Below are positions 1 to 8,739 of a DNA stretch of 64,000 nt, one piece after another (within the stretch, counting starts at the first letter, position 1; each line of letters opens with the position of its first letter). Position numbers and translations under genes: made by a program. Under the pieces are notes generated by a model, which was given only the letters and a program-made list of their open reading frames with translations, did not search any database and had not been told where the DNA came from. The DNA is from Streptomyces sp. DG2A-72 (lineage in GTDB: Bacteria; Actinomycetota; Actinomycetes; Streptomycetales; Streptomycetaceae), in the NCBI RefSeq assembly GCF_030499575.1, contig NZ_JASTLC010000001.1:10130001-10194000 (forward strand), read 5' to 3'.

Positions 1-27
1 CTGCGCCTGGACCTACGCCGGAGACAC

Positions 28-390
28 CTACCACCTCATCTGCGCAGGGCTCGCCGGAGACGACCGCCGCGACATCCCCGCCACCGTCCGCGACCACCCT
101 CGGGTGTTCGCCACCCTCACCGCCCCGTCCTTCGGCCCGGTCCACAACCGGCCCGACCGCGGTACCTGCCGCTGCGGAGCCCGGCACACTGCCGCATCGC
201 CATACCCGCCGTCGGCAACGACGAGCGGCACATCGATGCCCCACGACCTCATCTCGTCGATCATGTCCAGGGCCGGCTGCCACTTCTCCACATGTCCGAC
301 CTCGGCGGGGATGCCGCACCGGGTGCGGCGGGCCACCTTGGCCGCATCGGCCTTCGGCGAGGCGGGATCCCAGCTCTCGGGCACGAACAA
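28..390 (-). pseudogene. IS701-type transposase fragment
   Basis: This is a fragment of a DDE transposase that resembles actinobacterial IS701-family enzymes. The N-terminal part reads LFVPESWD-like, then RRTRCGIP, then KWQPALDMIDEMRSWG, then VVADGGYGD, which is the family's second catalytic-Asp region. After GYGDAA the reading frame loses similarity, so only about 55 recognisable residues of an enzyme of roughly 400 remain. The start and the catalytic C-terminal part are missing. It lies beside other IS remnants and is probably dead. Family assignment is from motif recognition only. Confidence 0.6.
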
Positions 391-599
391 ACGCCAGGTT
401 GTGGACGAGCTGCACCAATGGCGCCCCCGCCGGGACTATTTCGAGTCGTACCTGATTGACGAGTACAACGATGGGATCACTGATCCCGAACCGGCCCATG
501 CCCGCCTGGTCAGCTGTTTCGGCGAGGGCGGCCGACAGGGAGCAAAGACGGTAGAGGCGAGCCCGTAGCCAGGGAAGGCGCGAGCGCGTAGATGGCCCG

Positions 600-745
600 T
601 CAGCGTTCGCGCAGACGCGTCCGGACCAGTTCGCGTATCTTCCGGGCGACAGCAAGGCGGGAGACGATCTCGTTCGAGTCGTGCTCTGGCAGCAGCGCTT
701 CGCAGACCTCGACGGCCTCCTGAATCGCGGTGAGTGCGGCGTTAA
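600..745 (-). pseudogene. 3' end of the NTPase/TPR gene, cut off by an IS5-family insertion
   Basis: On the minus strand this stretch is the missing tail of the NTPase/TPR gene that lies on the other side of the IS element. If the IS and one copy of the TAA target duplication are removed, the codons run on without a break: ...SELKEL joins NAALTAIQEAVEVCEALL and continues to RTRLRER and a TGA stop at 600-602. About 47 residues of helical, TPR-like C-terminus are thus separated from the rest. The join is exact at nucleotide level, so the identification is firm. Confidence 0.85.
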
Positions 746-857
746 GTGGCTGTTGTCGTTCCGAATCTGAGGTCGGTGTTTTCGCTGGTCAGGCATAGGG
801 CCGGTGATTCGGTGGGAGTGGTGGCGTGTTGTGTCGTCGCTCCCCGGGAGGTTGTGG

Positions 858-1394
858 ATGCCGTCGGTCGTCGGACTGCTGGAAGAGCACGAGCTCGCTG
901 CTCGCCGTCGGGTCGACGGGTTGCGTGAGGAAGCCGATCGCATCCAGGCCGAACTGGCCGCGGCCGAGCAGGAATGGCAGGAGTGGGTGATCGCCCGCAG
1001 GCGAGTGGGCACGGTCCTGGATCCGGACGGCGGCAGCATCGCCAATGAGGAAGCCGCCTCCGGCCCACGGGACGCGGACGCGCGCTCGGTGCCCGGCCAG
1101 GCGGCGAAGGCGAAGTCGCAGGTGCCGGTGTGGCGTGAGGCACTGGCCTGGTCGGTGCTGTCGGTGGACTATCAGCGCATCCTTCAGGCCCTCGCGGACC
1201 GGCATCGGCTCCATCAAGGGCCGCTGACCTGCCAGGAGATGGCCGTGGCGTTCGGCCTGGACGCGGTGCCGGCGAAGGTGGAGGCGCTGCGGTCGAAGGC
1301 GAAACGCCTGGTCGCGCGGGGCTGGCTGGCCGAGCGGCAGCCGGGCCGGTTCACCCTCGCCCAGGGCCCGGCCGGGCAAGGCGGCGCGTCATGA
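858..1394 (+). CDS. IS-borne accessory protein, coiled coil plus winged-helix-like C-terminus
   Basis: This 178-residue protein is of unknown function. The ATG at 858 is preceded by GGGAGG at a good distance. Residues about 10-50 are rich in Glu/Arg/Ala in heptad-like order (HELAARRRVDGLREEADRIQ), suggesting a coiled coil. The C-terminal third (GPLTCQEMAVAFGL... RLVARGWLAERQPGRFTLA) looks like a winged helix. It lies wholly inside the IS5-family element, in convergent orientation to the transposase, and the two genes overlap by 44 bp at their 3' ends. It may regulate transposition or be a passenger; neither is shown by the sequence. Confidence 0.7.
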   Translation: MPSVVGLLEEHELAARRRVDGLREEADRIQAELAAAEQEWQEWVIARRRVGTVLDPDGGSIANEEAASGPRDADARSVPGQAAKAKSQVPVWREALAWSVLSVDYQRILQALADRHRLHQGPLTCQEMAVAFGLDAVPAKVEALRSKAKRLVARGWLAERQPGRFTLAQGPAGQGGAS

Positions 1395-2268
1395 GCAGGG
1401 TCATCGACCAGCAGACCATCGCCTCGGCGCTGGTGGTGCGGCGTTCGAAGTCGCGTGCCAGGCGGCGGGTGCGCATCAGGTGGGCGAAGAACCGCTCGAC
1501 GATCCACCGCTTGGGCAGCACCACGAAGCCGCGCATGTCGTCGCTGCGCTTGACGATCGCCAGGACCAGCGCGAACGTGGCCAGGCAGTACTCGACGAGG
1601 GGGCCGGTGTAGCCGCCGTCGGCCCAGACCAGCTCCAACTGGTGGTGTGTGTCGGCGACTTGCCGCAGCAGGACCTGCGCGGCGGCGCGATCACCGGTGT
1701 CCGCGGCGGTGACCATCACACCCAGCAGCAGGCCGAGCGTGTCGACCACGACATGCCGCTTGCGCCCGTTGACCAGCTTCCCGCCGTCGAAGCCACGGCT
1801 GTCCGCACCGACGACGGCGTCCGCCTTGACCGACTGCGAGTCGATCACACCCGCACTCGGCTCCGCGTCGCGGCCCAGCTTCTCGCGGACCTTCGACCGG
1901 AGCCGGTCGTGGAACTCCCTGACCAGGGCGCGATCGCGCCAGCGGCGGAAAAACGCGTAGACCCGGTCCCATGGCGGGAAGTCCACCGGCATAGCCCGCC
2001 ACTTGATGCCATTGTCGACGAGGTAGCGGATCGCATCGAGTATCGCCCGGTGGCAGTACACCTCCGGCTGCCCTCCCCGGCCCCGCATCCAGCCCGGCAC
2101 CGGCAGCAGCGGCCGGACCACGGCCCACTCCGCGTCCGTCATGTCCGAGGGATACCGCCGAACACGTTCCGGGTGATCGGCCGCGTTTCCGAACCGGTGA
2201 GCGGCACAATCACACGTCGGTGCAGCCGAGTTGAACTCCACCGGCGCGAGCGCGTACAACTGCGGCAA
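1351..2268 (-). CDS. IS5-family DDE transposase
   Basis: This intact transposase is about 305 residues from the first ATG; a later start at MTDAEWAVVRPLLP is also possible. The N-terminal DUF4096-like region (DAEWAVVRPLLP...GGQPEVYCHRAILDAIRY) is followed by the catalytic core. The first Asp is in VIDSQSVK, the second in VWADGGYTG, and the Glu in WIVERFFAHL. It catalyses movement of the surrounding 1663-bp element. All three DDE residues are present and there is no frameshift, so the element could be active. Confidence 0.9.
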   Translation of the reverse strand: MPQLYALAPVEFNSAAPTCDCAAHRFGNAADHPERVRRYPSDMTDAEWAVVRPLLPVPGWMRGRGGQPEVYCHRAILDAIRYLVDNGIKWRAMPVDFPPWDRVYAFFRRWRDRALVREFHDRLRSKVREKLGRDAEPSAGVIDSQSVKADAVVGADSRGFDGGKLVNGRKRHVVVDTLGLLLGVMVTAADTGDRAAAQVLLRQVADTHHQLELVWADGGYTGPLVEYCLATFALVLAIVKRSDDMRGFVVLPKRWIVERFFAHLMRTRRLARDFERRTTSAEAMVCWSMTLLMTRRLARPGPGRG

Positions 2269-2408
2269 CAGGGTCTCCTGGATCTCGGTTGGCTTCGCAA
2301 CCCCGAGCTACCAAGAGGCCCTGTTCTCATGCACGCGACCGACTGCGGTCACCCGATCGAGACTCCCGTTCGACGCACACCCCTCAAGATCGGAACGACA
2401 ACAGCCAC

Positions 2409-5406
2409 TAAGCTCCTTCAGCTCGCTGCGTAGAACGCACAGCATGGTGAGGGACTGGGCCAGTTCAAGGGAGTGGGACGGGGAATCGGCCGTCGACAGT
2501 CGGCGCTGAACAGTGACCGCTTCCTCTAAGGCGCTTACGCCGCTCAGGGTCACGACCGTCGACTTACTACTGCTCCCCACCGTGCCCAAGCAGAACCCGA
2601 GACGGTACAGCGCGTCGGCCAGTCCGGCCTCGTGCGTCACGGAGTTCATGGCCACCAGCCGCCGTCTGATGCCGATCTCCTCCTCCAGGACGGCCAAGTA
2701 CTCCGTGTACGGGCGCATTTTCGATACGAACACGGCAAAATTGGACAGGAGGAGCGCGAGCCGCGGCCCATGGGATTCCGGAGCGACCTTGGCCACCTCG
2801 CGCTGGATGTTCACCGCATCCTGGACGGTGGCCAGTGCCTCGTCTCGCTGCCCGACATCCCGCAGGTGCTTGCCGTGGTTGGCCAGGGACTCGGCGAGCT
2901 CGTGCGCGTGGGCAGTGTGGTTTTCCAGGGCCAGTCGACGACGGAGCCGCAGTGGGAACTCTCCGATGGTCAGTGCCTGCGCATGCCGACCGGAATGGGC
3001 CAGAGCTGCGCACAGACTGTTGAGCGACCGCGCATACTCGGGCTCGTGCACGGCTGGTTGCTCCAGAGACAACCGATGATTGACCGTCACGGCTTCTTCG
3101 GCCGCCCGCACTGCCTCGTCCTCGTGACCCAGCTGGTCTAGACAGATGGCGAGATTGCTGAGTGCCTTGGCGAGTTCAGCTCGGCGAGCGGGGTTCAGCT
3201 CACTCAGTCGGCGCAGCAGGGCCACCGCCTGCTGCAGGGGCTCTCGTGCCTCTTTCCAGAGACCGAGATCGCTGAGGTTGCCGGCGACATTGGTCAGCGA
3301 GATCGCGAGGTCGGGTTCGTGGGCGTGTGGGTTCTCCTTGCTGAGCCGCTGCCGGATCGCCAGGGCCTGCCGCTGTGCGTCCAAGCCCTCCTTCAAGCGG
3401 CCCGTCTGCACCAAATTCTATTCCGAGATTCGCCAGCGCCGCGGCGTACCGCGGCTCGCACTTGGTGGGTTCCAATTCGGCCAGCCAGCGCCAGAGCACG
3501 ACCGCCCGCCCGGGTGCGGCGAGCGCTTCCTCGCCCCTACCCCGGGAGGATAGATGAGCACCGAGATTGACCAGTGCAAGAGCGTGGGAATCCGTTATGA
3601 CTCCCGGATTCCCTTCGGCCAGTCGTTGATGGGTATCCAGGGCCGCCCGCTGCTCTGCCAGTGCCTCTTCGCGCTCGCCTAGGGCGGCCAGGCACGCCGC
3701 CAGCTCCGTCAGCGCTGTGGCGAGGTCGTGCTCATGGGATCCGGGATTTCGCTCGGTCAGCCGCCGCCAGAGGGCCGCCGCCTCCCTGGCGGATCCCAGT
3801 GCCTGCTGGTGGAGTCCCGCCCGGGACCGGCGCTGGGAGAGAACACCGTGCAGACGGGCCTGTTCCGCCCCATCATCGGTGACCCGCAAACGATGGGCCA
3901 GCACCCGGTCGCTCACCGTCGCGATTCCTGGATCGAGATCGGCGTGCCGTTCGCTGGGGAAGTGTTCCTCGATCGCCTCCAGGACGGAGAGATCCAGGTG
4001 CTCGATGTCCGCAAGGGTGTTGAGGGCGGCACCGCCCGCGGCGAGGGCCAGTTCCGGCTTCTCGGTGAGGAGCGGAGCCAGCTGGGCGGCGGCCACATGA
4101 GGCCAACGGGCAGCCACCGCAATCAGCCGGGTCAGGGCGGCACGAGTCCACCCCGCGGCCGGATCGGGCAGCAGACGCCGAGGGGCGGAGAGGGACCAGG
4201 CGTCGGGAACGTAGGCGTCGAGGTCGTGGCCCGGAACGCTCAGGGCGACGAGGTCCTCCGCCAACTGGTCAGGGTATAGAGGCTCCAGGACGGTGAGGGG
4301 CGAGACCGGCGGATAGGAGATGGCGTGATCCTTCAACGTCCGGTCTGCGACGTCGTCGGCGGACGCGCCGACACGCACGAGGGCGGTCCGGCCCTCGTCG
4401 TACGTCAACGGCCCGGTGAGCGCAGCCGTGTATGCCGCGTGGGAGAGCGCGTCCGGGTGGGTCGACACTGTGCTGTTCTCGTACAGCATCTGCCAGTGAA
4501 GACGTTCGCGCCGCAGCAAGTACGCAGAGACGTGGGCCAGGGTGTCCAGCGAGACATCCGGTTCCTCTGGAGCCACCGGTCCACGGTGGCGAGCGCGGCC
4601 ATGTGGACTGCGAGCACCCGGCCGAAGCCGCGGTCCGCCCAGCGGCCGCCTGCGGGCATCGGCGGCGCCAAGTCGACTGCGCCGGGAACAGCGAGTGCGG
4701 CGGCGAACGTCCGCACCGCGCCGACGAAGAGGGTGCCGATGTCGAGACCGGGCTCATCGGCCAGCGGCCCCAGTGCCAGTTTCTCGGCAGGAAGGCCGAG
4801 GTTATCCAAGCGGTGCGCCAGGGACTGCCACCACATGCCTGCTGCACGGCAAATCAGCAGGACGCGGGCGCTGCGCCCGCGCTGCCGTACCGCATCCGTC
4901 AGCATCTCCAGCAGATCGGCTGTCGGCCATCGCTCCGCATAGTCGGCGATCAGCAGCGCGCCCTCCTCGTCGGCGACGGGGGCCGGTGAGGAGGCGGCGG
5001 ACGCAACCTGGGTGGAGTGGCGCGCTTCGAGGACCCGCCAGCCACGGACGTGGCTCTCGTGTGCGAATTGGGTCGCCATCCGGGTCTTGCCCTGACCGCC
5101 GGGGCCGTGCAGCAGCAGTACAGAGGCCGTGTCCGGCCCATCGCGCCAGCGTGCTAGCCGTGCCAGTTCGGCAGCACGGCCGGTGAATTCCACTGACTGG
5201 TAACGGGCTTGCAGGAGACGGACCGGCTGGGCGCGGGCCTGATCCGATGTCAGCCGGGGCCGGTCGAAGGGGAAGTTGTCCACGCGGTACACCGGGCGTT
5301 CCGGGCTCAGCGCGACCGATACGTCGCCCTCGGCCCCGCTGACCTGGACCACCGGCCCGTAGATGGTTCCAGACACCCACTGCCGGGAGCGTGTACGTCC
5401 GATCAC
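2409..5406 (-). pseudogene. P-loop NTPase with C-terminal TPR repeats, broken by two frameshifts and an IS
   Basis: This is a large STAND-like signalling protein in three frames. Residues 1-35 hold a strand module (GTIYGPVVQVSGAEGDVSV). A Walker A site, GPGGQGKT, is at residues 101-108 of the first segment and a Walker B-like ALLIADYAERW follows. The frame shifts near 4570 (…ATVDRWLQRN to EEPDVSLDTLAHVSAYLL) and again near 3415. Downstream are many 40-45-residue TPR-type helices (e.g. ALVNLGAHLSSRGRGEEAL). The 3' end is cut at 2409 by the IS5-family element. The gene overlaps the upstream membrane-protein gene by ATGA. Proteins of this design in Actinobacteria are thought to act in signalling or conflict systems. 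Confidence 0.8.
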
Positions 5407-5834
5407 GGACCCTGCTCGATCTCGACGCTTCCGGCGGCGTTCTCGACCTGGTCGACGGGGCCGGCAACGTTGCTGCCGGTCACCGACTGACGTCCAAGCT
5501 CGGCGGGGGCGCTGGCGGACGAGGGTACAGAGGGCGGCGGCCCGGCCGGCCCGCGGTGGACGATCCGCACTTTCCCGTTCGTGCCGGAGACCTGGATTAC
5601 CCCGCCTCCGACTGCGCTGCCACGTATCGACTGCCCACCACCGGTCTCAGCGCTTCGCTCACGTCGGGCGCTCACAACGGATACGCCTACTCCGGCGATG
5701 GAGGCGAACAGGCCGAGCACGCCGGACACCTGACTGGCTGTTTCCAGGTCGATCGCGGCCAGATACACTGCCAGGCTAAGGCATCCGACTCCGGCGACCA
5801 TTCCACCGGCCCACGCCGGTATGCGTCCTGCCAT
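5403..5834 (-). CDS. Small membrane protein partnered with the NTPase/TPR gene
   Basis: This 143-residue protein has two probable membrane helices near the N-terminus (about residues 8-30 and 36-55, GVLGLFASIAGVGVSVV). A soluble tail follows with two copies of a strand motif: GSAVGGGVIQVSGTNGKV at about 70-90 and GSNVAGPVDQVENAAGSV at about 118-138. The same motif opens the downstream NTPase (GTIYGPVVQVSGAEGDV). The stop overlaps the NTPase start (ATGA), so the two are one operon and probably interact through this motif. The function is unknown. Confidence 0.65.
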   Translation of the reverse strand: MAGRIPAWAGGMVAGVGCLSLAVYLAAIDLETASQVSGVLGLFASIAGVGVSVVSARRERSAETGGGQSIRGSAVGGGVIQVSGTNGKVRIVHRGPAGPPPSVPSSASAPAELGRQSVTGSNVAGPVDQVENAAGSVEIEQGP

Positions 5835-6237
5835 GGTCCGATTCTGGCATCACATGCGTGCTCGCCGCGACGGTTCTGGGCGCACGGCAAGACAACTGAA
5901 GCGCGAACCGTGTGCCGCAAGTTTCCTCGTACCGGATCCACGCCGTAGGTACCGAGCGGAGACCGGAAATTTTCCCAGAGGTTGCGATATCCATTGCTCG
6001 CCGAACCCGCGGATTTGCTCGGACAGTGCTTATGATCACGCGGAATTGCTCACGGAATCGCGGATCCTGCAGCCGTGCCTCTGGGAACGAGGCGTCAGCC
6101 CACGGCCGCCAGGATGTCCGCCATCGGGGCGTAGCTCGCGCGTACCCCCTCCTGGTTGCCGAGGCGGTGCCGCTCAAGGCGGATGGCGCCGAGGTGCCGG
6201 GCCTCGTGGAATGGGTTCTACGTCCCCGGCGGGGTAG
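5835..6237. other. Intergenic stretch, no supported gene
   Basis: About 400 bp lie between two divergently oriented genes. All open frames here are short and show no family resemblance. Promoters for both neighbours must lie here, but I see no clear operator or repeat. Confidence 0.4.
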
Positions 6238-7035
6238 TTGTACGGTGCGCAGATGCCCTTGCCACGGTCCGTCTCGCGCCCGCTGCCTCGATACGGTCCT
6301 CCGCGCCCGGGCGGCCTGCGGCGTCGGCCATGGTGGCATCGTGCATGGGGGCTGTGCGCGGTGCTTTCGGGCGCTGTCGCAATGCTGTGGGCGGTCGGTG
6401 GTTTCACTGCCCTACCTGCGGCAATGGCGGAAGAGCGGGGATTTCTCTCCGCGGTCCCGTGCGCCGAGGCCGGAACTGGTGTCAGCCGGGCGGACTGCCT
6501 GCACACCGTACGAGCCACCGTGACGGGAACGGTGATCCAGCACTCCGGGAGAGAGGATACGTACCGGCTCGGGCTGTCCGGTCCCGCTCCGGCATCCAGA
6601 TCGCTCGACATGGGCTCTGCGGGCCCTCTTCTGAAGCGGTTGCACCCGGGGGACCAGGTGAGCGTCACTGTGTGGCGACACTATGCAACTGCCGTCAGCC
6701 TGGGCGGTCTCACCCAGGAGACCAACGACAACCCCGTGGGTGACCCGGACACCGACACTGCTCTGGCGCTGGGGGCGCTGGCCTGTGGAACGTACCTGCT
6801 GTGGGCTGGTGGCTTCGCGCTGCTGGGAGCGCGCGGTGCCGCCGAGCGCGGCTTGCCCGCTTCCCTGGTCCCGTTGGGCAAGGCCGCAGTCGGTGCGGCG
6901 CTGGTGGCGTGGCTGGCCTGTCTTGTCGGCGTCGGTTGGGGAGGGCCCGTGGCGGTGGTGGTGGCCTGGCTGGTGATGCTGCCGGTGGTCGGGTGGAGCG
7001 TAGCGGTTCGAGATCGCCACGCCAGGTGCCGCTGA
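6238..7035 (+). CDS. Predicted multi-pass membrane protein, unknown function
   Basis: This protein has about 260 residues; the start may be TTG at 6238 or ATG at 6253. A basic Pro-rich N-terminus is followed by a membrane helix (GLCAVLSGAVAMLWAVGGF). An extracytoplasmic domain of about 110 residues carries two Cys (PCAEAGTG…ADCLHTV) that could form a disulfide. Three further helices follow (LALGALACGTYLLWAGGFAL, AAVGAALVAWLACLVGVGW, VAVVVAWLVMLPVVGWSV). I do not recognise a named family. It is not obviously in an operon with the preceding NTPase system, which is on the other strand. Confidence 0.6.
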   Translation: MYGAQMPLPRSVSRPLPRYGPPRPGGLRRRPWWHRAWGLCAVLSGAVAMLWAVGGFTALPAAMAEERGFLSAVPCAEAGTGVSRADCLHTVRATVTGTVIQHSGREDTYRLGLSGPAPASRSLDMGSAGPLLKRLHPGDQVSVTVWRHYATAVSLGGLTQETNDNPVGDPDTDTALALGALACGTYLLWAGGFALLGARGAAERGLPASLVPLGKAAVGAALVAWLACLVGVGWGGPVAVVVAWLVMLPVVGWSVAVRDRHARCR

Positions 7036-7151
7036 GTAACTTGGGCCGGGCCGTGAAGGCCGCCACGACCGTCGCCTCGCAGCAATGCGCGGTCCACGTG
7101 TGGGGGAGTCGTCCTGGCATTGAGCAGCGGAGTCGCAGGAGGGGACTGCCC

Positions 7152-7463
7152 GTGCCCGACGAGGGGCTCGGACGCCGGCTGCTCGTCGCCGTCCCGCCGA
7201 CGCTGGCCGCGCTGCTGCTGGCACTGGGCACGATGATCGCGTACCCCTTCGAGATGGACACGATCGTCCGGCTCTCCGGTGACCGTCTCGTCGCCACGCA
7301 TGAGGGCTCTATAACACCATCTGCGGCGTCGGTATCACACTGGGCAACCTCGCTCACCGGAGCGGCCCTCGATGCCGCCCAGGCGGTCGGCATGTCCGCG
7401 CTGCCGTGGCTGGCGCTGCTCGTCCTCGGCCTGGCCTGTGCCGGGTACCGACGTCCTGTGTAA
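7152..7463 (+). CDS. Small membrane protein, unknown function
   Basis: This 103-residue protein starts at GTG 7152, with AGGAGGGG 8 bp upstream. It has a hydrophobic helix at about residues 14-36 (AVPPTLAALLLALGTMIAYPF) and a second at about 80-96 (ALPWLALLVLGLACAGY), with a polar loop between. It lies 116 bp after the preceding membrane-protein gene on the same strand and could be co-transcribed. There is no recognisable domain. Confidence 0.5.
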   Translation: MPDEGLGRRLLVAVPPTLAALLLALGTMIAYPFEMDTIVRLSGDRLVATHEGSITPSAASVSHWATSLTGAALDAAQAVGMSALPWLALLVLGLACAGYRRPV

Positions 7464-7509
7464 TCGGTGGCCCGGATGCCGGGCTCGTCCTGGTAGCAGA
7501 CCTGCGGCG

Positions 7510-7878
7510 ATGCGTCTGCCGGAGGCGGTTCGTGACGGGGCTGAGGGCGACGACATCTTCGTCACCGACCCGGCCGTCATCAGCGAGGCGATCGCCCAGC
7601 AGATCGGCAACTCCGCCCTGATCAAGGGCAACCAGATCGGTACGGTCGCCGAGACCCTCGACGCCATGCGGATCTGCCGGGAGGCCGACTACACGCAGAT
7701 GGTCTCCCACCGCTCCGGTGAGACCGAGGACGCCTTCATGGCCGATCTCGTCGTCGGCACCGGAAGCGGCCGGCTCAAGTCCGGTGCCCCGGCGCGCGGC
7801 GAGCGCGTCGCCAAGTACAACCGGCTTCTCGAGATCACCGCGGTCGACCCCTCCCTGCCGTACGGGCTGAGCCGCTGA
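7510..7878 (+). pseudogene. C-terminal fragment of an enolase
   Basis: From about residue 12 the frame matches the enolase C-terminal barrel: DDIFVTDPAVISEAI, then IGNSALIKGNQIGTVAETL with the catalytic Lys region, then MVSHRSGETEDAFMADL with the substrate-binding His, then GAPARGERVAKYNRLLEI. About 115 of about 425 residues remain; the N-terminal domain and the metal-binding Asp/Glu residues are absent. The conserved Val/Leu of the K-V-N-Q-I-G motif is Gly here. This is a remnant of a second enolase gene, not a working enzyme. Confidence 0.85.
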
Positions 7879-8304
7879 CGAGCGCCTCGGGTAAAGACGT
7901 GGCATAGAGCGGCGATTCAGAAAGCCGGCCACCTTGACCGCCGATCCGCGGAGTTGTTCACTCGCTTCTGGCGATGGATCCCGCCGGGACCGTTCTGGTC
8001 CGAACCGCCTGCCCGGGCTGATGGTTCCTGGTAGGTCAGAGCCGCGCCGATCAGCACCGTCCTCGCGGCCCGTGCATGGTCCGGATGCTGGCCTAGCCAT
8101 GGGCATGCCGGACGGTCCTCAACGGCGACGCCTGCCTGATGCGCTTCCGGCGCGACTCCTGCCGCCGCCACCGGCGCCTGCACCGATCCGCGCTGCGCCC
8201 GTTGCCGCAGGAGTTCAGCCCTCACTGGTTATCCACAGGGGGTTGCTGGAATCTGTGGATAACCGGCTCGCCCCGCTGTGCAACGCCACTTACCTTTGTC
8301 CGCC
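7879..8304. other. Intergenic stretch with a DnaA-box-like inverted repeat
   Basis: No coding frame here has support. The only structured element seen is the inverted pair of TTATCCACA sequences at 8227-8264 just before the next small gene. Confidence 0.4.
8227..8264. repeat. Inverted pair of TTATCCACA (DnaA-box-like) sequences
   Basis: The 12-bp arm GGTTATCCACAG (8227-8238) is repeated exactly in inverted form at 8253-8264, with a 14-base loop. Each arm contains TTATCCACA, which equals the strong E. coli DnaA box. It lies 41 bp before the start of a small membrane-protein gene. It could be a DnaA-binding site or simply a hairpin; a lone pair does not make an origin. Confidence 0.6.
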
Positions 8305-8469
8305 ATGACGACGTACACCGCAGCTGTCGTGGGCTTCATCCTGCTGCCAGTCCTGATCGCTGCACTCGTGGCGTGCTTGAGTTCGGACGCCGACCGTTGC
8401 CGGGACGCCTATCGAGTGCTGTCGCGGATATGCAGTGCCGCAGAGAAGATCCTTCGACGCCGAGCGTAG
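8305..8469 (+). CDS. 54-residue single-pass membrane protein
   Basis: The ATG at 8305 starts MTTYTAAVVGFILLP. Residues about 4-25 form one hydrophobic helix ending at LVACLSS, followed by a short basic cytoplasmic tail with two more Cys (DRCRDAYRVLSRICSAAEKILRRRA). No family is recognised and no operon partner is evident. Its short length lowers confidence, but codon use and the helix are typical of a real small Streptomyces gene. Confidence 0.45.
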   Translation: MTTYTAAVVGFILLPVLIAALVACLSSDADRCRDAYRVLSRICSAAEKILRRRA

Positions 8470-8739
8470 GGACGATCGCAACCGGGTCGTGCCATCTGCC
8501 GACGTCGACTTACGAAAGGCACCGGCGTGATGATGGCCGCGTTGGTGTTCCTTCTCGACGGCTGCGCCGACGGGTGGCCGGGCAGGGGCGGTGGCGTGAC
8601 GTTCTGGCTCACGGTCCCCCACGAATGGTGTTGTTGACGAGCAGATCATCCCTCACGTGGATGGATCATGGAGAGCATGAGTCTGAACTGTGCCCTTCAT
8701 GGGTGAAGTTGGCGCCCTGATCGCCCGCCTAGTGCCGCA

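Larger units (their letters stand above)
746..2408. mobile_element. IS5-family insertion sequence with an extra convergent ORF
   Basis: The element is 1663 bp. Its ends are a perfect 19-bp inverted repeat beginning GTGGCTGTTGTCGTTCCGA (746-764 and, inverted, 2390-2408). It is flanked by direct TAA copies at 743-745 and 2409-2411, a TNA-type duplication expected for part of the IS5 family. Inside are a minus-strand DDE transposase and a plus-strand ORF whose 3' ends overlap. The host sequence on both sides is one interrupted gene, which proves insertion. Confidence 0.9.

Noticed and set aside
8227..8264. Replication origin
   Set aside because: Only two boxes, no dnaA/dnaN/parAB neighbours and no AT-rich unwinding region.
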